34,161 bases of DNA, from NCBI GenBank assembly GCA_964465145.1, contig CAYXJR010000052.1:1-34161 (forward strand), given 5' to 3'. Source of the stretch: JAUVKA01 sp964465145. GTDB taxonomy: Bacteria; Bacteroidota; Bacteroidia; Bacteroidales; UBA12481. The notes beneath the pieces were generated by a model, which was not told the origin of the DNA, made no database searches, and saw only the letters and a list, made by a program, of their open reading frames with translations. Made by a program: the position numbers and the translations under genes. Shown here one piece after another: positions 17,182 to 26,169 of the stretch (position 1 is its first letter; each line of letters starts with the position of its first letter).

Positions 17182-17456
17182 TTTTCAGGGTCCCATTCTT
17201 TAGTTGTTACTGTGGGCAGACCTCTGCTGCTAAGCTCTTTCTGGAGCTTGTTAACGCTGCGCTGTACTTCCTTATCGGAGATTTCAGGTACCCAGATAAG
17301 TGTTCCCGGCTCAGGATTAAAAGTGCCTTGCAGTAATTCAACATGCTGTGGGGCAGGGAGCAGCTCTAATTCATGCAAATTTTCTATCGAAATACCTTTC
17401 TGTGGTAAAATCAGAATAATCGCTCCGTAAATCAGAAATAAGATATTTTGCTTCAT
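17097..17456 (-). pseudogene. N-terminal piece of the frameshifted GH20-type gene
   Basis: This 119-residue frame supplies the Sec leader (MKQNILFLIYGAIILILPQK) and the GH20b beta domain (LLPAPQHVELLQGTFNPEPG, then PGGYRIRISQ). In-frame continuation fails at about 17106-17110, where the minus strand has four A residues in CAAAAGAACTC. With five A residues the reading would pass QKELVISAYDPAGLYY straight into the downstream frame. The original protein would be about 650 residues, with one start at 17456. The upstream PhoD-like gene ends 52 nt earlier. Confidence 0.8.
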
Positions 17457-17508
17457 TTAGGAACTTAGTTTAAGGTGTCAACCATTATTGCCAGCGCTTG
17501 ATTTATTT

Positions 17509-19023
17509 TCATTTTTGACTTTTGGTAAGTTTCTTTGCATTGTATAGAAGATTGCCTCTTTCGTTATAAAATTGAAATAAGGCGATTGGGTTTCTATCTT
17601 CCCTTTTAACTGTTACCCGGAGGAAACCTCCACTGGCAGACTTTGAATCACTTTGAATATAAAATTGTTTAATCAATCCATACGGATCGGTAGAATTGGG
17701 ATCACCAGCCAAACGGCCGGCGCGTGAGTTGTTGTCAACCAGAGCACCTGTAGAGAATTCTTCTATACCACTCGGATGCTGTGCATGGTATTGCCAATGC
17801 CTGTCTCCACATATAAGATATAGGTTTTTATCCAGGAAACCATTATCTACAAGCCATTTGAATATTGATTCTCCCTCGTGTCTGAAGCCTTTATGATTAA
17901 CATGATTATCACTTTTATATGCATCATCTGGCCCAACCCATGGCGTTGGTGATATTATTAGTTTAAAACTTGCCGGACTCTCCAGTAAAGTCTCTTTAAG
18001 CCAATTTAATTGATCAGATCCTAATAGCGTCTTATCTGGTCCGTCCTCCAAATTATTGGGACTCCTGTAATCCCGGCCTTCCAACAGCCAGATCTGAAGG
18101 TCTTTACTCATACGGTGGGTGCGGTAGGTTTTTGAATTCAAACCCTCCGGGTTAATAACTGGCAATTGTTCCCTGAAGTTCTTAACTCCCAAATCATGTG
18201 AAATTGGGAATTCAAGATAAGAATCTGAATCATTGAACCTATAGTCATGATCATCCTTTTCCCAATATGTCCCGACAGTATTGAAAAGATCTTGATATCT
18301 TATTTGTATAAATTGCTCATGGTATTTTTTTCTCATTCCAGCTTCATCAATCACTTCCTTCCCTTCATATCCAGCCGGATGCGGGTTCTTACCTGACTTT
18401 ATTGCCCAATCAAAATTAGCCTTATTAGGGTGATCAAAATATACATTGTCACCTGTTCCTATGAAATAATCCGGTTCAAGTTTTTTTATAGCTGCCAGCG
18501 CCGGATACCCTAGTTTTTTATCCTCTCCGGAATAAGCTTTACTGCTATCATAATTACCATAATGGAAAAAATAGTGATTCATTCCTGTTACTACTACAAA
18601 TGAAATTTTATCCTCGCTATCTGCTCCGGGTAAAGTCTTAAATGATGCTGTTTTACTTTTGAATTTTAATTTTGTGCTGTCCTTACCATATCGGAGCCTG
18701 TAATAGTATTTCGAACCGGCTTTTAGTCCAGTAATTTCTTTTTTCAGGATGAAATCATTTTCAGGCAAAGCTTTAATCCAGCCTGAGCTTTTTGGGTTTT
18801 TGAAGCTTGAATCCGTATCAAATTGAATCATTCCAAAACCGGGGGATCCAGGTAGATCACCATTAATCAGGGTGTCTGAAACGGTTAATCTGGATTGCAG
18901 AATTGCAGAGGCGGATGTGATTTCACCAGAAAAAATACCCTGTCCAAGAAAAATGTCCTGGACAGAAGGTTTGCATGCAGGAAGCAATGCAAATATCATT
19001 AGTATTTTGATTTTTTGGAACAT
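17509..19023 (-). CDS. PhoD-like metallophosphoesterase, lipoprotein
   Basis: This 504-residue lipoprotein (lipobox LLPAC, C17) starts with an Fn3-like PhoD N-terminal domain (about 25-133, ending in KYYYRLRYG and FKTLPG). The metallophosphatase domain follows: YFIGTGDNVYFD (GDN 191-193), EKDDHDYRFND (257-263), SPTPWVG and LICGDRHWQYHA (405-414), the usual set of PhoD metal ligands. PhoD-type enzymes hydrolyse phosphodiesters and phosphomonoesters, often with calcium and iron. The protein is exported and sits 73 nt after a sulfatase and 52 nt before the GH20 gene, so it probably works on the same glycan. It may remove a phosphate substituent, or it may be a sulfatase on a different fold. Neither is shown by sequence. 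Confidence 0.85.
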   Translation of the reverse strand: MFQKIKILMIFALLPACKPSVQDIFLGQGIFSGEITSASAILQSRLTVSDTLINGDLPGSPGFGMIQFDTDSSFKNPKSSGWIKALPENDFILKKEITGLKAGSKYYYRLRYGKDSTKLKFKSKTASFKTLPGADSEDKISFVVVTGMNHYFFHYGNYDSSKAYSGEDKKLGYPALAAIKKLEPDYFIGTGDNVYFDHPNKANFDWAIKSGKNPHPAGYEGKEVIDEAGMRKKYHEQFIQIRYQDLFNTVGTYWEKDDHDYRFNDSDSYLEFPISHDLGVKNFREQLPVINPEGLNSKTYRTHRMSKDLQIWLLEGRDYRSPNNLEDGPDKTLLGSDQLNWLKETLLESPASFKLIISPTPWVGPDDAYKSDNHVNHKGFRHEGESIFKWLVDNGFLDKNLYLICGDRHWQYHAQHPSGIEEFSTGALVDNNSRAGRLAGDPNSTDPYGLIKQFYIQSDSKSASGGFLRVTVKREDRNPIALFQFYNERGNLLYNAKKLTKSQK

Positions 19024-19096
19024 GTTAATAATTGAATATTACTCTGAATCTTGATAAGAAATTTGATATAAAGCTTCGTTTAACTATTATTTAGAT

Positions 19097-20614
19097 CTAA
19101 AAACTTTCCTTAGGCTTGGTCTTTTTTGCTTTTGCCCTTTGTGCTTCCATGAATTGAGGAATTACGTCAGGCTTCTCTCTATCCCTGAATGCCTCGTATG
19201 AAGGATCATCGTATTTCTCCATCATTTGAAGCATTTTTTTTCTGAATTTATCGAGTTCTTTGGCATACTTCGGATCATTCACAAGGTTGATAAGTCCATC
19301 AGGGTCATTCTTGAAATCATAGAATTCTTCCGGTACCCGATACCTGTATAATTCAACTCGTTTTGCAATTTCCGGATCAGTTTCAGCTGCTTTAATCATA
19401 GCCCTCCAGGTTAATCCACCTGTTGCATCACCACTGATCTGCTGTTTATGATCCGACCAGAAGTTATATATATATCCAAAGTCTTCATTTTGAACGCAGC
19501 GCATTGGATATCTTGTCCTCGCAAATATCTGATAGAATGAGGAATATGCATATTCTCTGTCATTTTGCTTATTGTTTTGAAGTAGTGGCAGAAAGCTCCT
19601 TCCGTCAAGCTCAGGTAATATAGGCAGCCCCACTATTTCCATAATAGTCGGCATAAGATCAATCCCCATAACAAAGTGAGTGGAATCAAGGGATCCTGGT
19701 TTTATCCGGTCCGGCCATTTAATTATTAGTGGAGTTTTTGAACTGTTAAGGTAGCACTGGGCTTTTGAGAAAGGAAATGCTGCGCCATGATCGCTAAGAA
19801 ATATAACCACCGTATTATCTTCAAGGCCACTCTCTTTTAATGCCTTAAGCACGCCTTCAATATTCTGATCACAGCGGTAAACATTGCCGTAATACTGAGC
19901 AACTTCCTTTCGAACATCCTCAATATCCGGAAGGTATCCCAGGACATCCACCTCATCAGGTGTATATTGCCTTGTCACAGGAGGCATGTTATCTCCCCAT
20001 GTAAGTGTGTCCTGACGGCTGCCTATAAAAGGCCGATGGGGATCGTGGGAATTGGCACTGAGAAAGAAAGGTTTATTCTGATTTTTGGCCATTTTGAAAA
20101 ACTCGAGGGAATACTCATAGAACATGGCTGGATTTCGTGAGTTTCCGGAGCGCCAAATGGAATCCGTTTCAGTAACAAAGGGAATATAATCCCAAAAGAA
20201 TTTATCCTTGGGCTGGTGATGGATCTCTTTGCCTAAAATGCCATTTATATAGCCTTTGCTTCTCAATTGTTCAGGCAGTGTTGAAACATTCTCGTCGATA
20301 GGTTCAAAGCCCTCTGCACCATTGCTATGCGGAAACAGGCCGGTTAGCCACGACTGTCGGCATGGCTGACAAACCGGCGTATTCACATGTGCATTTGTGA
20401 ACCGGATCCCTTCGGTAGCCAACCTGTCGATATTGGGGCTTATGTCCTTTACCTTACATCCATAAGCACCTACAGAATTATAAGCAAGATCATCTGCGGA
20501 GACAATCAGAATATTTGGGGGAGTTTCTTGATTCTTCACACTTTTTGAGCTCTCGTTTTGGCAACTCGCAAAGTTGAGGGCCAGTATTGATATTATCAGG
20601 TACTTTGTCTTCAT
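19097..20614 (-). CDS. S1 family sulfatase, lipoprotein (CQPCR, SGSH-like), copy 2
   Basis: This 505-residue sulfatase has a lipobox FASC (C18), the metal motif IVSADDLAYNSVGAYG, and formylglycine cysteine C82 in NTPVCQPCRQSWLTGLFPHS. The usual serine is replaced by a second cysteine, but the C-x-P-x-R core is intact. Further motifs are NGILGKEIHHQP, SANSHDPHRPF, VVIFLSDHGAAFPFSK and a C-terminal EFYDFKNDPDGLINL. The general look is that of heparan N-sulfatase-like members, a group that in marine loci also acts on sulfated rhamnose glycans (family knowledge, not shown here). Its close paralogue is at 30994-32502. It lies 28 nt after the GH78 gene. Confidence 0.9.
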   Translation of the reverse strand: MKTKYLIISILALNFASCQNESSKSVKNQETPPNILIVSADDLAYNSVGAYGCKVKDISPNIDRLATEGIRFTNAHVNTPVCQPCRQSWLTGLFPHSNGAEGFEPIDENVSTLPEQLRSKGYINGILGKEIHHQPKDKFFWDYIPFVTETDSIWRSGNSRNPAMFYEYSLEFFKMAKNQNKPFFLSANSHDPHRPFIGSRQDTLTWGDNMPPVTRQYTPDEVDVLGYLPDIEDVRKEVAQYYGNVYRCDQNIEGVLKALKESGLEDNTVVIFLSDHGAAFPFSKAQCYLNSSKTPLIIKWPDRIKPGSLDSTHFVMGIDLMPTIMEIVGLPILPELDGRSFLPLLQNNKQNDREYAYSSFYQIFARTRYPMRCVQNEDFGYIYNFWSDHKQQISGDATGGLTWRAMIKAAETDPEIAKRVELYRYRVPEEFYDFKNDPDGLINLVNDPKYAKELDKFRKKMLQMMEKYDDPSYEAFRDREKPDVIPQFMEAQRAKAKKTKPKESF

Positions 20615-20642
20615 GGTATAATTATTTTCTGTTCATCAGGAT

Positions 20643-21824
20643 TTATTTTTCTGATTTATAAAAAATATTGAATGTATAAGATCCTGATCCCACCTCGAAT
20701 AGTGCTTCATCCTCCTCCGATGGCATAGATCTGATACCTTTAACCCTGGAAACTGGTTTTCCACCTTCTCTGATTTCTGCACCCGGACTTACCGGGAGAT
20801 ATACCGTAGCGGTGGTATTTGCCGGTATCTTCACTTCCAGGCTTAAGCCACCTGGCTGTTTCTGCCATGAAGAGGATATGGTTCCATGAATGGTATGAAC
20901 AGAGGCATTCACCCAATCGAGGTCATTATCTGGAATAAAAGGTTTGATAATGAATTTTTTAAATCCGGGGAATCTTTCATCCGTATTGATGCCAGCCAGT
21001 ACATTATAGAACCATGGATCGATAGCAGCACCCAGCACCACATGGTTCTGTGAACCTCCATCTGCCCATTTCTCTGTGATAGTTGTACGCCCGTTCCTGA
21101 GAGAATAGCCCCAACTCGGAAAATCTGTCTTGAGGGCCATGTTCCAGACCAGATCTTCGCGGCCTTTTTCTGTTAATAGATCCAACATGAACTTTGTCCC
21201 CACATAACCTGTTGTCGGATGGCCATCACGGAGCTCCACTATGTCATTAACCAGAGTATTCATGACTGCTTTTTCTAGATCATCCGGTACCATGCCGAAA
21301 TATAATGGCCATGTCTGGGCTGCCTGGGACCTGTCATCATAATATCCCTCTTGCCTGTTAAGGAATTTATTATTAAAGGCATTCTGGATCCCTGATGCAA
21401 GGATTTGGAATCTTTTTGCATCTTCCTGTTTTCCAAGAACACCGGCCATTTTTTCCATAACTTGAACATCATAGTAATAAATTGCTGTACTTATAGAAAG
21501 GGGAAGGCCAGACCGGCTATGATATTCTTCAGCCAGTGAGAGGTGATCTCCCCATTGCGACTGCTGTAAATAGCCGGGCAGGATTGGTTGAAGGAATGCT
21601 TCTGGAAACAGAGGATTGCCCCCTTTTTCTTTTGGTTGGATATCCGAACGGCCCTGGCTCGCCAGGTAATTCATGTACTTCAGAATATTATCATAATTCT
21701 CTTTAAGTACAGGGGTATCTCCGTAGTAAATGTATTGATACCAAGGCATGATCACAAATGAAGAACTCCATACCAGGTCTTCGGTTATGCCTGCCCGTGG
21801 GATTATATATCCAATTCGTCCCAT
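20643..21824 (-). CDS. GH78 alpha-L-rhamnosidase, C-terminal part after an in-frame TAG
   Basis: This 393-residue frame is the second half of a GH78 enzyme. It covers the rest of the (alpha/alpha)6 barrel (EDLVWSSSFVIMPWYQYIYY, QSQWGDHLSLAEEY, RTTITEKWADGGSQNH, whose glutamate is a candidate catalytic residue) and the C-terminal beta-sandwich (DLDWVNASVHTIHGTISSSW). It is in the same frame as the upstream part and is separated from it only by the codons TAG, GAT and AAA. The ATG at 21824 has an AGGA a few bases upstream, so the ribosome could restart here, but this fragment lacks a signal peptide and would stay in the cytoplasm. The most likely original state is CAG in place of TAG. Confidence 0.85.
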   Translation of the reverse strand: MGRIGYIIPRAGITEDLVWSSSFVIMPWYQYIYYGDTPVLKENYDNILKYMNYLASQGRSDIQPKEKGGNPLFPEAFLQPILPGYLQQSQWGDHLSLAEEYHSRSGLPLSISTAIYYYDVQVMEKMAGVLGKQEDAKRFQILASGIQNAFNNKFLNRQEGYYDDRSQAAQTWPLYFGMVPDDLEKAVMNTLVNDIVELRDGHPTTGYVGTKFMLDLLTEKGREDLVWNMALKTDFPSWGYSLRNGRTTITEKWADGGSQNHVVLGAAIDPWFYNVLAGINTDERFPGFKKFIIKPFIPDNDLDWVNASVHTIHGTISSSWQKQPGGLSLEVKIPANTTATVYLPVSPGAEIREGGKPVSRVKGIRSMPSEEDEALFEVGSGSYTFNIFYKSEK

Positions 21825-21830
21825 TTTATC

Positions 21831-23651
21831 CTACTGATCCCTGAAATCCCTGAACCACTTTGTATACACCCTCTGGATATTCATATTGAGCATGGCTTCC
21901 TGAGAAGTCATCAGGGCATCAGCTCCCCAGCCCTGACGTTCAGGACGCTGTGTGTCATCAGTTGGTACACCCATTTGTACATTACATCTCTGGGATTGAA
22001 CCGTGCATAGGTGGATGAGGTTGATAAGGTCGTTGCTGCAGGTGAAACTTCCTGCTGGAGCAACTGCCGTTTGAGCCAACCTGCCTTCAATGGCATCCAA
22101 TGTGGGGGTGCCGGGATAACCGGTTACCTGAATATATTGAAACCCATGATATGTAAATTGTGGTTCATAAATTTCAATACCCTGTCCTTTAAGTATGTAT
22201 TGATCTTCTTGGACAGCTGCCCGTGAACTTGAGGGATCAATCATTCCATCAGGGTGGATCTGTTCCGCAAATTTTAATTTAACCTTAGTTCCGATGGAGC
22301 CTTCTGCTTTTAGCCGCACCCATCCGGCAATATTCTGACCCAGGTCAAAGACAAAAGTGTCAGGTCTTGGTTCATAAACAGATATGGGTTCAATAACCTG
22401 GGTTACCAGTCCCGGTTCATGCATTGCTGAACTCAGTTTTCCACCTGGTGATGGAACAAGATTGACAGGACTCCAGGAACTGTCGTCGAAACCTGGTTTA
22501 TCCCAATCCTTTTGCTCAAGTCGGGCATCATAATGCTCCCCATCATAAATGCAATTAAAGGTAACCGGACCCCAGGAGGATTTCCAGCTTGAATCAGTCT
22601 CAATCCGAGAAATACTTCCATCTTCAAATTCTATATCCAGTTGCAGAATTGCACGCGGTGAGCCATACCATTGCATTTGCCAACCCCAGTATTTCTTTTG
22701 ACCGTTAAACCAGCCATTACCAAGCATAATTCCAAGAGCATTCTCTCCTGATTTTAGATCAGAAGTTACATCATATGTGTCATATAAGATACGTTTGCGA
22801 AAATCTGTCCTGGAGGGTGCAAGGACATGATTACCAACCTTTTCTCCATTAAGGCGGATTTCATAAAATCCAAGACCGGCAACAAATAACCTTGCACGAC
22901 GGATTTTCTTTTCAATGTTAAATTCTTGACGAAATACAGGGGACCGTGGTTCATGACTTACATTTTGCACTTCTTCAGAAACCGTTCCCAGAACAAATGC
23001 ATCAATATCCGACAACACCTCATCAGGATTACCCTTTCCGATCCAATCTGCGGTCCAGTCTTCTTCATCAAGATATCCTGTGTTGAATGTCCCTGTTTTG
23101 CTGAAAGGATGTATTTTACCGGCTTCATCACGAATACGCACTTTCCAGAAGTATTCCCTGTTGCTTTCCAAGGGCAAGCCTTCATATGTTACCTGTGAAG
23201 ATTGATCCGATTTCACCATACCCGGATTCCACATATCCCCATCATCAGCATCAATTTTTTCCATGCTTGATGCAACCAGGATCTGGTATGCGGTCTGACT
23301 GCGTCCCCTGCCTTCTAAATCCATGATCCAGGTGAACCGTGGCCTTGTATTATCCAGGGCAATAGGCGATGGATCATATTCAACCATCAGCCTTGCATCA
23401 GGCATATTAGTCAGCCAATTCTGGTAATTATGCTTCATTTTTTGCATCTGGGCATCCTGGTCCAAACCGATTTGTGCAAAGGTGCTGAGAGGATACAACA
23501 GAATTACGTGTATTGTTCCCCAAATGACAAGATTTCCCACACTTCTATAAATGGCATTTTTCCGTTCCAAAAAAGTTGTTTCCTGGGCCTGGGTAATTGA
23601 TCCAAATCCTATGGTAAATCCTTTAATTATTGAAATTATGATTTTATTCAT
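21831..23651 (-). CDS. GH78 alpha-L-rhamnosidase, N-terminal part, cut by an in-frame TAG
   Basis: This 606-residue first part of a GH78 enzyme would release terminal alpha-L-rhamnose. After the leader come the fibronectin-like domain (VEYDPSPIALDNTRPRFTWI, QTAYQILVASS), the rhamnosidase N-terminal carbohydrate-binding-like domain (ARLFVAGLGFYEIRLNGEKV, LGNGWFNGQKKY), a beta-sandwich (PDTFVFDLGQNIAGWVRLK) and the start of the helical barrel with DDTQRPERQGWGADALM (glutamate E571 candidate acid). It stops at RDFRDQ-TAG (21831-21833). The start overlaps the GH2 stop as ATGA, implying coupling. The N-terminus shows two hydrophobic leader-like segments (about 1-23 and 36-60), which is unusual. 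Truncation inside the barrel should abolish activity unless the stop is read through. Confidence 0.87.
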   Translation of the reverse strand: MNKIIISIIKGFTIGFGSITQAQETTFLERKNAIYRSVGNLVIWGTIHVILLYPLSTFAQIGLDQDAQMQKMKHNYQNWLTNMPDARLMVEYDPSPIALDNTRPRFTWIMDLEGRGRSQTAYQILVASSMEKIDADDGDMWNPGMVKSDQSSQVTYEGLPLESNREYFWKVRIRDEAGKIHPFSKTGTFNTGYLDEEDWTADWIGKGNPDEVLSDIDAFVLGTVSEEVQNVSHEPRSPVFRQEFNIEKKIRRARLFVAGLGFYEIRLNGEKVGNHVLAPSRTDFRKRILYDTYDVTSDLKSGENALGIMLGNGWFNGQKKYWGWQMQWYGSPRAILQLDIEFEDGSISRIETDSSWKSSWGPVTFNCIYDGEHYDARLEQKDWDKPGFDDSSWSPVNLVPSPGGKLSSAMHEPGLVTQVIEPISVYEPRPDTFVFDLGQNIAGWVRLKAEGSIGTKVKLKFAEQIHPDGMIDPSSSRAAVQEDQYILKGQGIEIYEPQFTYHGFQYIQVTGYPGTPTLDAIEGRLAQTAVAPAGSFTCSNDLINLIHLCTVQSQRCNVQMGVPTDDTQRPERQGWGADALMTSQEAMLNMNIQRVYTKWFRDFRDQ

Positions 23652-26125
23652 CTATTAATTTTTATATCGATTGTGTCCGGTTTTAAATCCCCTGCCCGGC
23701 ATTGAACTGATATCCTGCCTTTCCCTTTTGGACGAACAGTTAGCAGTAATCTCCCCTCGTATGCTTCGCGCTTGTTTTGTTTGTACAATTCATGACTGAA
23801 CTGGTTTCCCGAATCCAATCCAATCAATTCACCCGCACCATTTACATCAACGGTTATTTCGTTTTTAGCAAAGGGACAGCGTGTGCCTTTTTCATCTTGT
23901 ATCTCAAGGGTAAGAAAAATAAGTCGATCGCTTTCAGTACTATCTGATTTTCGTTCATCTTTTAATACCAGTTTATTAGGCTCACCTGCCGTTTTTAACG
24001 TATGGGTTGCCACTATTTCTTTATTGTTAAAAGCTTTTACCATCAGCTCACCTTTTTTATAATCAACAAGATAGATGGACTGATAGGTATCGGGATTTAC
24101 CGCCTTTTGCCCAAGGCTTTTACCATTTTGAAACAATTCAACTTTTTCGGTGTTGCTGTAGACAAAAACCGTATCGACATCACCCGGATTAAAATTCCAG
24201 TGCGAGGCTACATTGTAGCTGCGCCATTCAAAAGTGTCTTTTTCTTTCAGGTTTACGGCAATGTGTACCATTGGCTTTTCCGACCAGAAAGCCTGCCAGT
24301 AGTAATACAAAGTCTTTTCGAAACTACCGATATCAATCAGTCCCCATTCCCAACCACGACGGGGCCAGGACAGCGATTCTCCTAAATAATCAATCCCTAC
24401 CCATAAGAAAAGGCCAACAACATATGGATTATCACGTACTGCAAGCCAGTTTTCGAGGGTCAAATAGTTTTCAGCACCAAGCAAGATCCGGTTTGGATAG
24501 CGGGCATGTTCTTCACGATAATGTTCTTTAAAATATCGATCGGGGTAATTGTAACCAGCGATGTCCATGGTATCGAAAAATCCACTTGCATTAGCCCAGG
24601 GTGCCCAGTCGCAAGTGGCTGTTATCATGCGGGTATCATCCTCTTCCTTAGCCCAATCAATAAGCTTCTTCAAGGTTTTAGGTCCATCAGGATATCGCTG
24701 GTCAGGCACCTCATTACCAACAGAATACATAAATACAGATGCATGATTACGATCACGCCTAACCATATCCTTTAAATCGGGTTCAGCCCATTGGTTAAAA
24801 AACATATGGTAAGTATAAAGCTTTTTCCCTGCCGGATCTTCAGAATAGCCGTAGTGCCACTTTTTATTCCATTCATCAAAAGCCTCAGCCATCAGGTAAA
24901 AACCCTTTTCATCACACACATCAATAAAAGCTGGATCAACCGGGCCATGCGTACGGATTGCGTTGCAGCCCAAGACCTTCAGTTTCTCCAACCTGTATCG
25001 CCAAACGTCCTTTGGCACCGCTGTTCCAAACGAACCGGCATCTTTGTGCAGGCATACACCTTTTGCAATAACTTTCTCTCCATTTACTAACATTCCCTGG
25101 TCCTTATTGAAATCAATCGTGCGAATTCCCACCTTCTGCTGCTCTGTATCGACCATGCGGTCTTCAATCCATAACTGAAGTTCCAGAGTGTAGAGATAAG
25201 GGTTTTTATCAGACCAAAGCAGCGGATCCCTGGCCTCAATATTCAATGAGGATTTTATCGTTGTGTAATCGCTAAGTTCAAAACTATCGGTGGCTTCTGC
25301 AAAAATGCTACCTTCCTTGTCTTTCAAAAGTGCTACAATACGGGCGTTCTTCAGAACTTTTTTCCAGTCTTCAGGAAATCGCTGAAAACTAATTCTCATA
25401 CTCTCTGGATAAGCGTTGGAAATCACATCACAATCTACTTTCAATCTGGCAAGATTGTCATTTATGGAAGTGGTTCTAAAAAATGTACCGAAGGATTTAA
25501 AATGCTGCTGTTCGCTTATAAAAAGATGGACGTTCCTATTAATTCCGGAACCGGTGTACCATCTGCAATTAATCATCAATGAATTATCTACCTTAACAGC
25601 AATCACATTGCTTTCCCCATCATATTTTAAATGGGGAGTTAAATCGTATTCAAAAGTGCTGAAACCATAAGGGCGATTGCCCAGATATATGCCGTTCAGG
25701 TATACCGAAGAGTTCATATAAACCCCATCAAACCTGATCTTAATTCGTTTTCCTTTTGAACCCTCCGGCAAAACAAAATGCTTGCGGTAAGATCCTATCC
25801 CGGTTGGCAGATAACCCCCGGATACACTGCTTGGATTGTCCTCTGCAAATTGCCCTTCAACCGACCAATCGTGAGGAACATCCAAAACACGCCAGTCAGA
25901 ATCATCAAACTCCGGGACGTGAAAACCAGGTATTTCGCCTAAATAGAAATGCCAGTCGGAATTAAAATTCAGCTGCAGATCAATTACAGGTGCGGAATCC
26001 TCTTCAGTCCCTGCATTTTTACTGCTCTCATCCCGGAAAACATTTTCATCAACCTGTGAAAAGGCATAAGAATAGGTAAAAAACAACAGTGCAAATAACA
26101 TTATAAAATAGGTCTTCTTGTACAT
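23648..26125 (-). CDS. GH2 beta-glycosidase (beta-galactosidase/beta-glucuronidase-like)
   Basis: This full-length 825-residue GH2 enzyme has a Sec leader (about 1-24, YAFSQ). The sugar-binding jelly-roll domain has WRVLDVPHDWSVEG and RIKIRFDGVYMNSSVYLNG, followed by the immunoglobulin-like domain and the TIM barrel, which begins near RTIDFNKDQGMLVNGEKV. The acid/base is E472 in FMYSVGNEVPD and the nucleophile is E552 in RILLGAENYLTLENW. A C-terminal beta domain (LVLKDERKSDSTESDRLIFL, then NGAGELIGLDSG) matches the DUF4982/big-fold tail common in Bacteroidota GH2. The enzyme removes a beta-linked galactose, glucuronate or similar sugar. It follows a sulfatase by 44 nt and overlaps the GH78 start by 4 nt, so the two are translated together. 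Confidence 0.92.
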   Translation of the reverse strand: MYKKTYFIMLFALLFFTYSYAFSQVDENVFRDESSKNAGTEEDSAPVIDLQLNFNSDWHFYLGEIPGFHVPEFDDSDWRVLDVPHDWSVEGQFAEDNPSSVSGGYLPTGIGSYRKHFVLPEGSKGKRIKIRFDGVYMNSSVYLNGIYLGNRPYGFSTFEYDLTPHLKYDGESNVIAVKVDNSLMINCRWYTGSGINRNVHLFISEQQHFKSFGTFFRTTSINDNLARLKVDCDVISNAYPESMRISFQRFPEDWKKVLKNARIVALLKDKEGSIFAEATDSFELSDYTTIKSSLNIEARDPLLWSDKNPYLYTLELQLWIEDRMVDTEQQKVGIRTIDFNKDQGMLVNGEKVIAKGVCLHKDAGSFGTAVPKDVWRYRLEKLKVLGCNAIRTHGPVDPAFIDVCDEKGFYLMAEAFDEWNKKWHYGYSEDPAGKKLYTYHMFFNQWAEPDLKDMVRRDRNHASVFMYSVGNEVPDQRYPDGPKTLKKLIDWAKEEDDTRMITATCDWAPWANASGFFDTMDIAGYNYPDRYFKEHYREEHARYPNRILLGAENYLTLENWLAVRDNPYVVGLFLWVGIDYLGESLSWPRRGWEWGLIDIGSFEKTLYYYWQAFWSEKPMVHIAVNLKEKDTFEWRSYNVASHWNFNPGDVDTVFVYSNTEKVELFQNGKSLGQKAVNPDTYQSIYLVDYKKGELMVKAFNNKEIVATHTLKTAGEPNKLVLKDERKSDSTESDRLIFLTLEIQDEKGTRCPFAKNEITVDVNGAGELIGLDSGNQFSHELYKQNKREAYEGRLLLTVRPKGKGRISVQCRAGDLKPDTIDIKINR

Positions 26126-26169
26126 TGCTTCAGGTCAGAATTATTATTATCTAGTATTTTGTCAAGGTA

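Noticed and set aside
21831..21833. Genetic-code change with TAG as a sense codon
   Set aside because: TAG ends other intact genes in the window at the expected family length, so it is a normal stop here.
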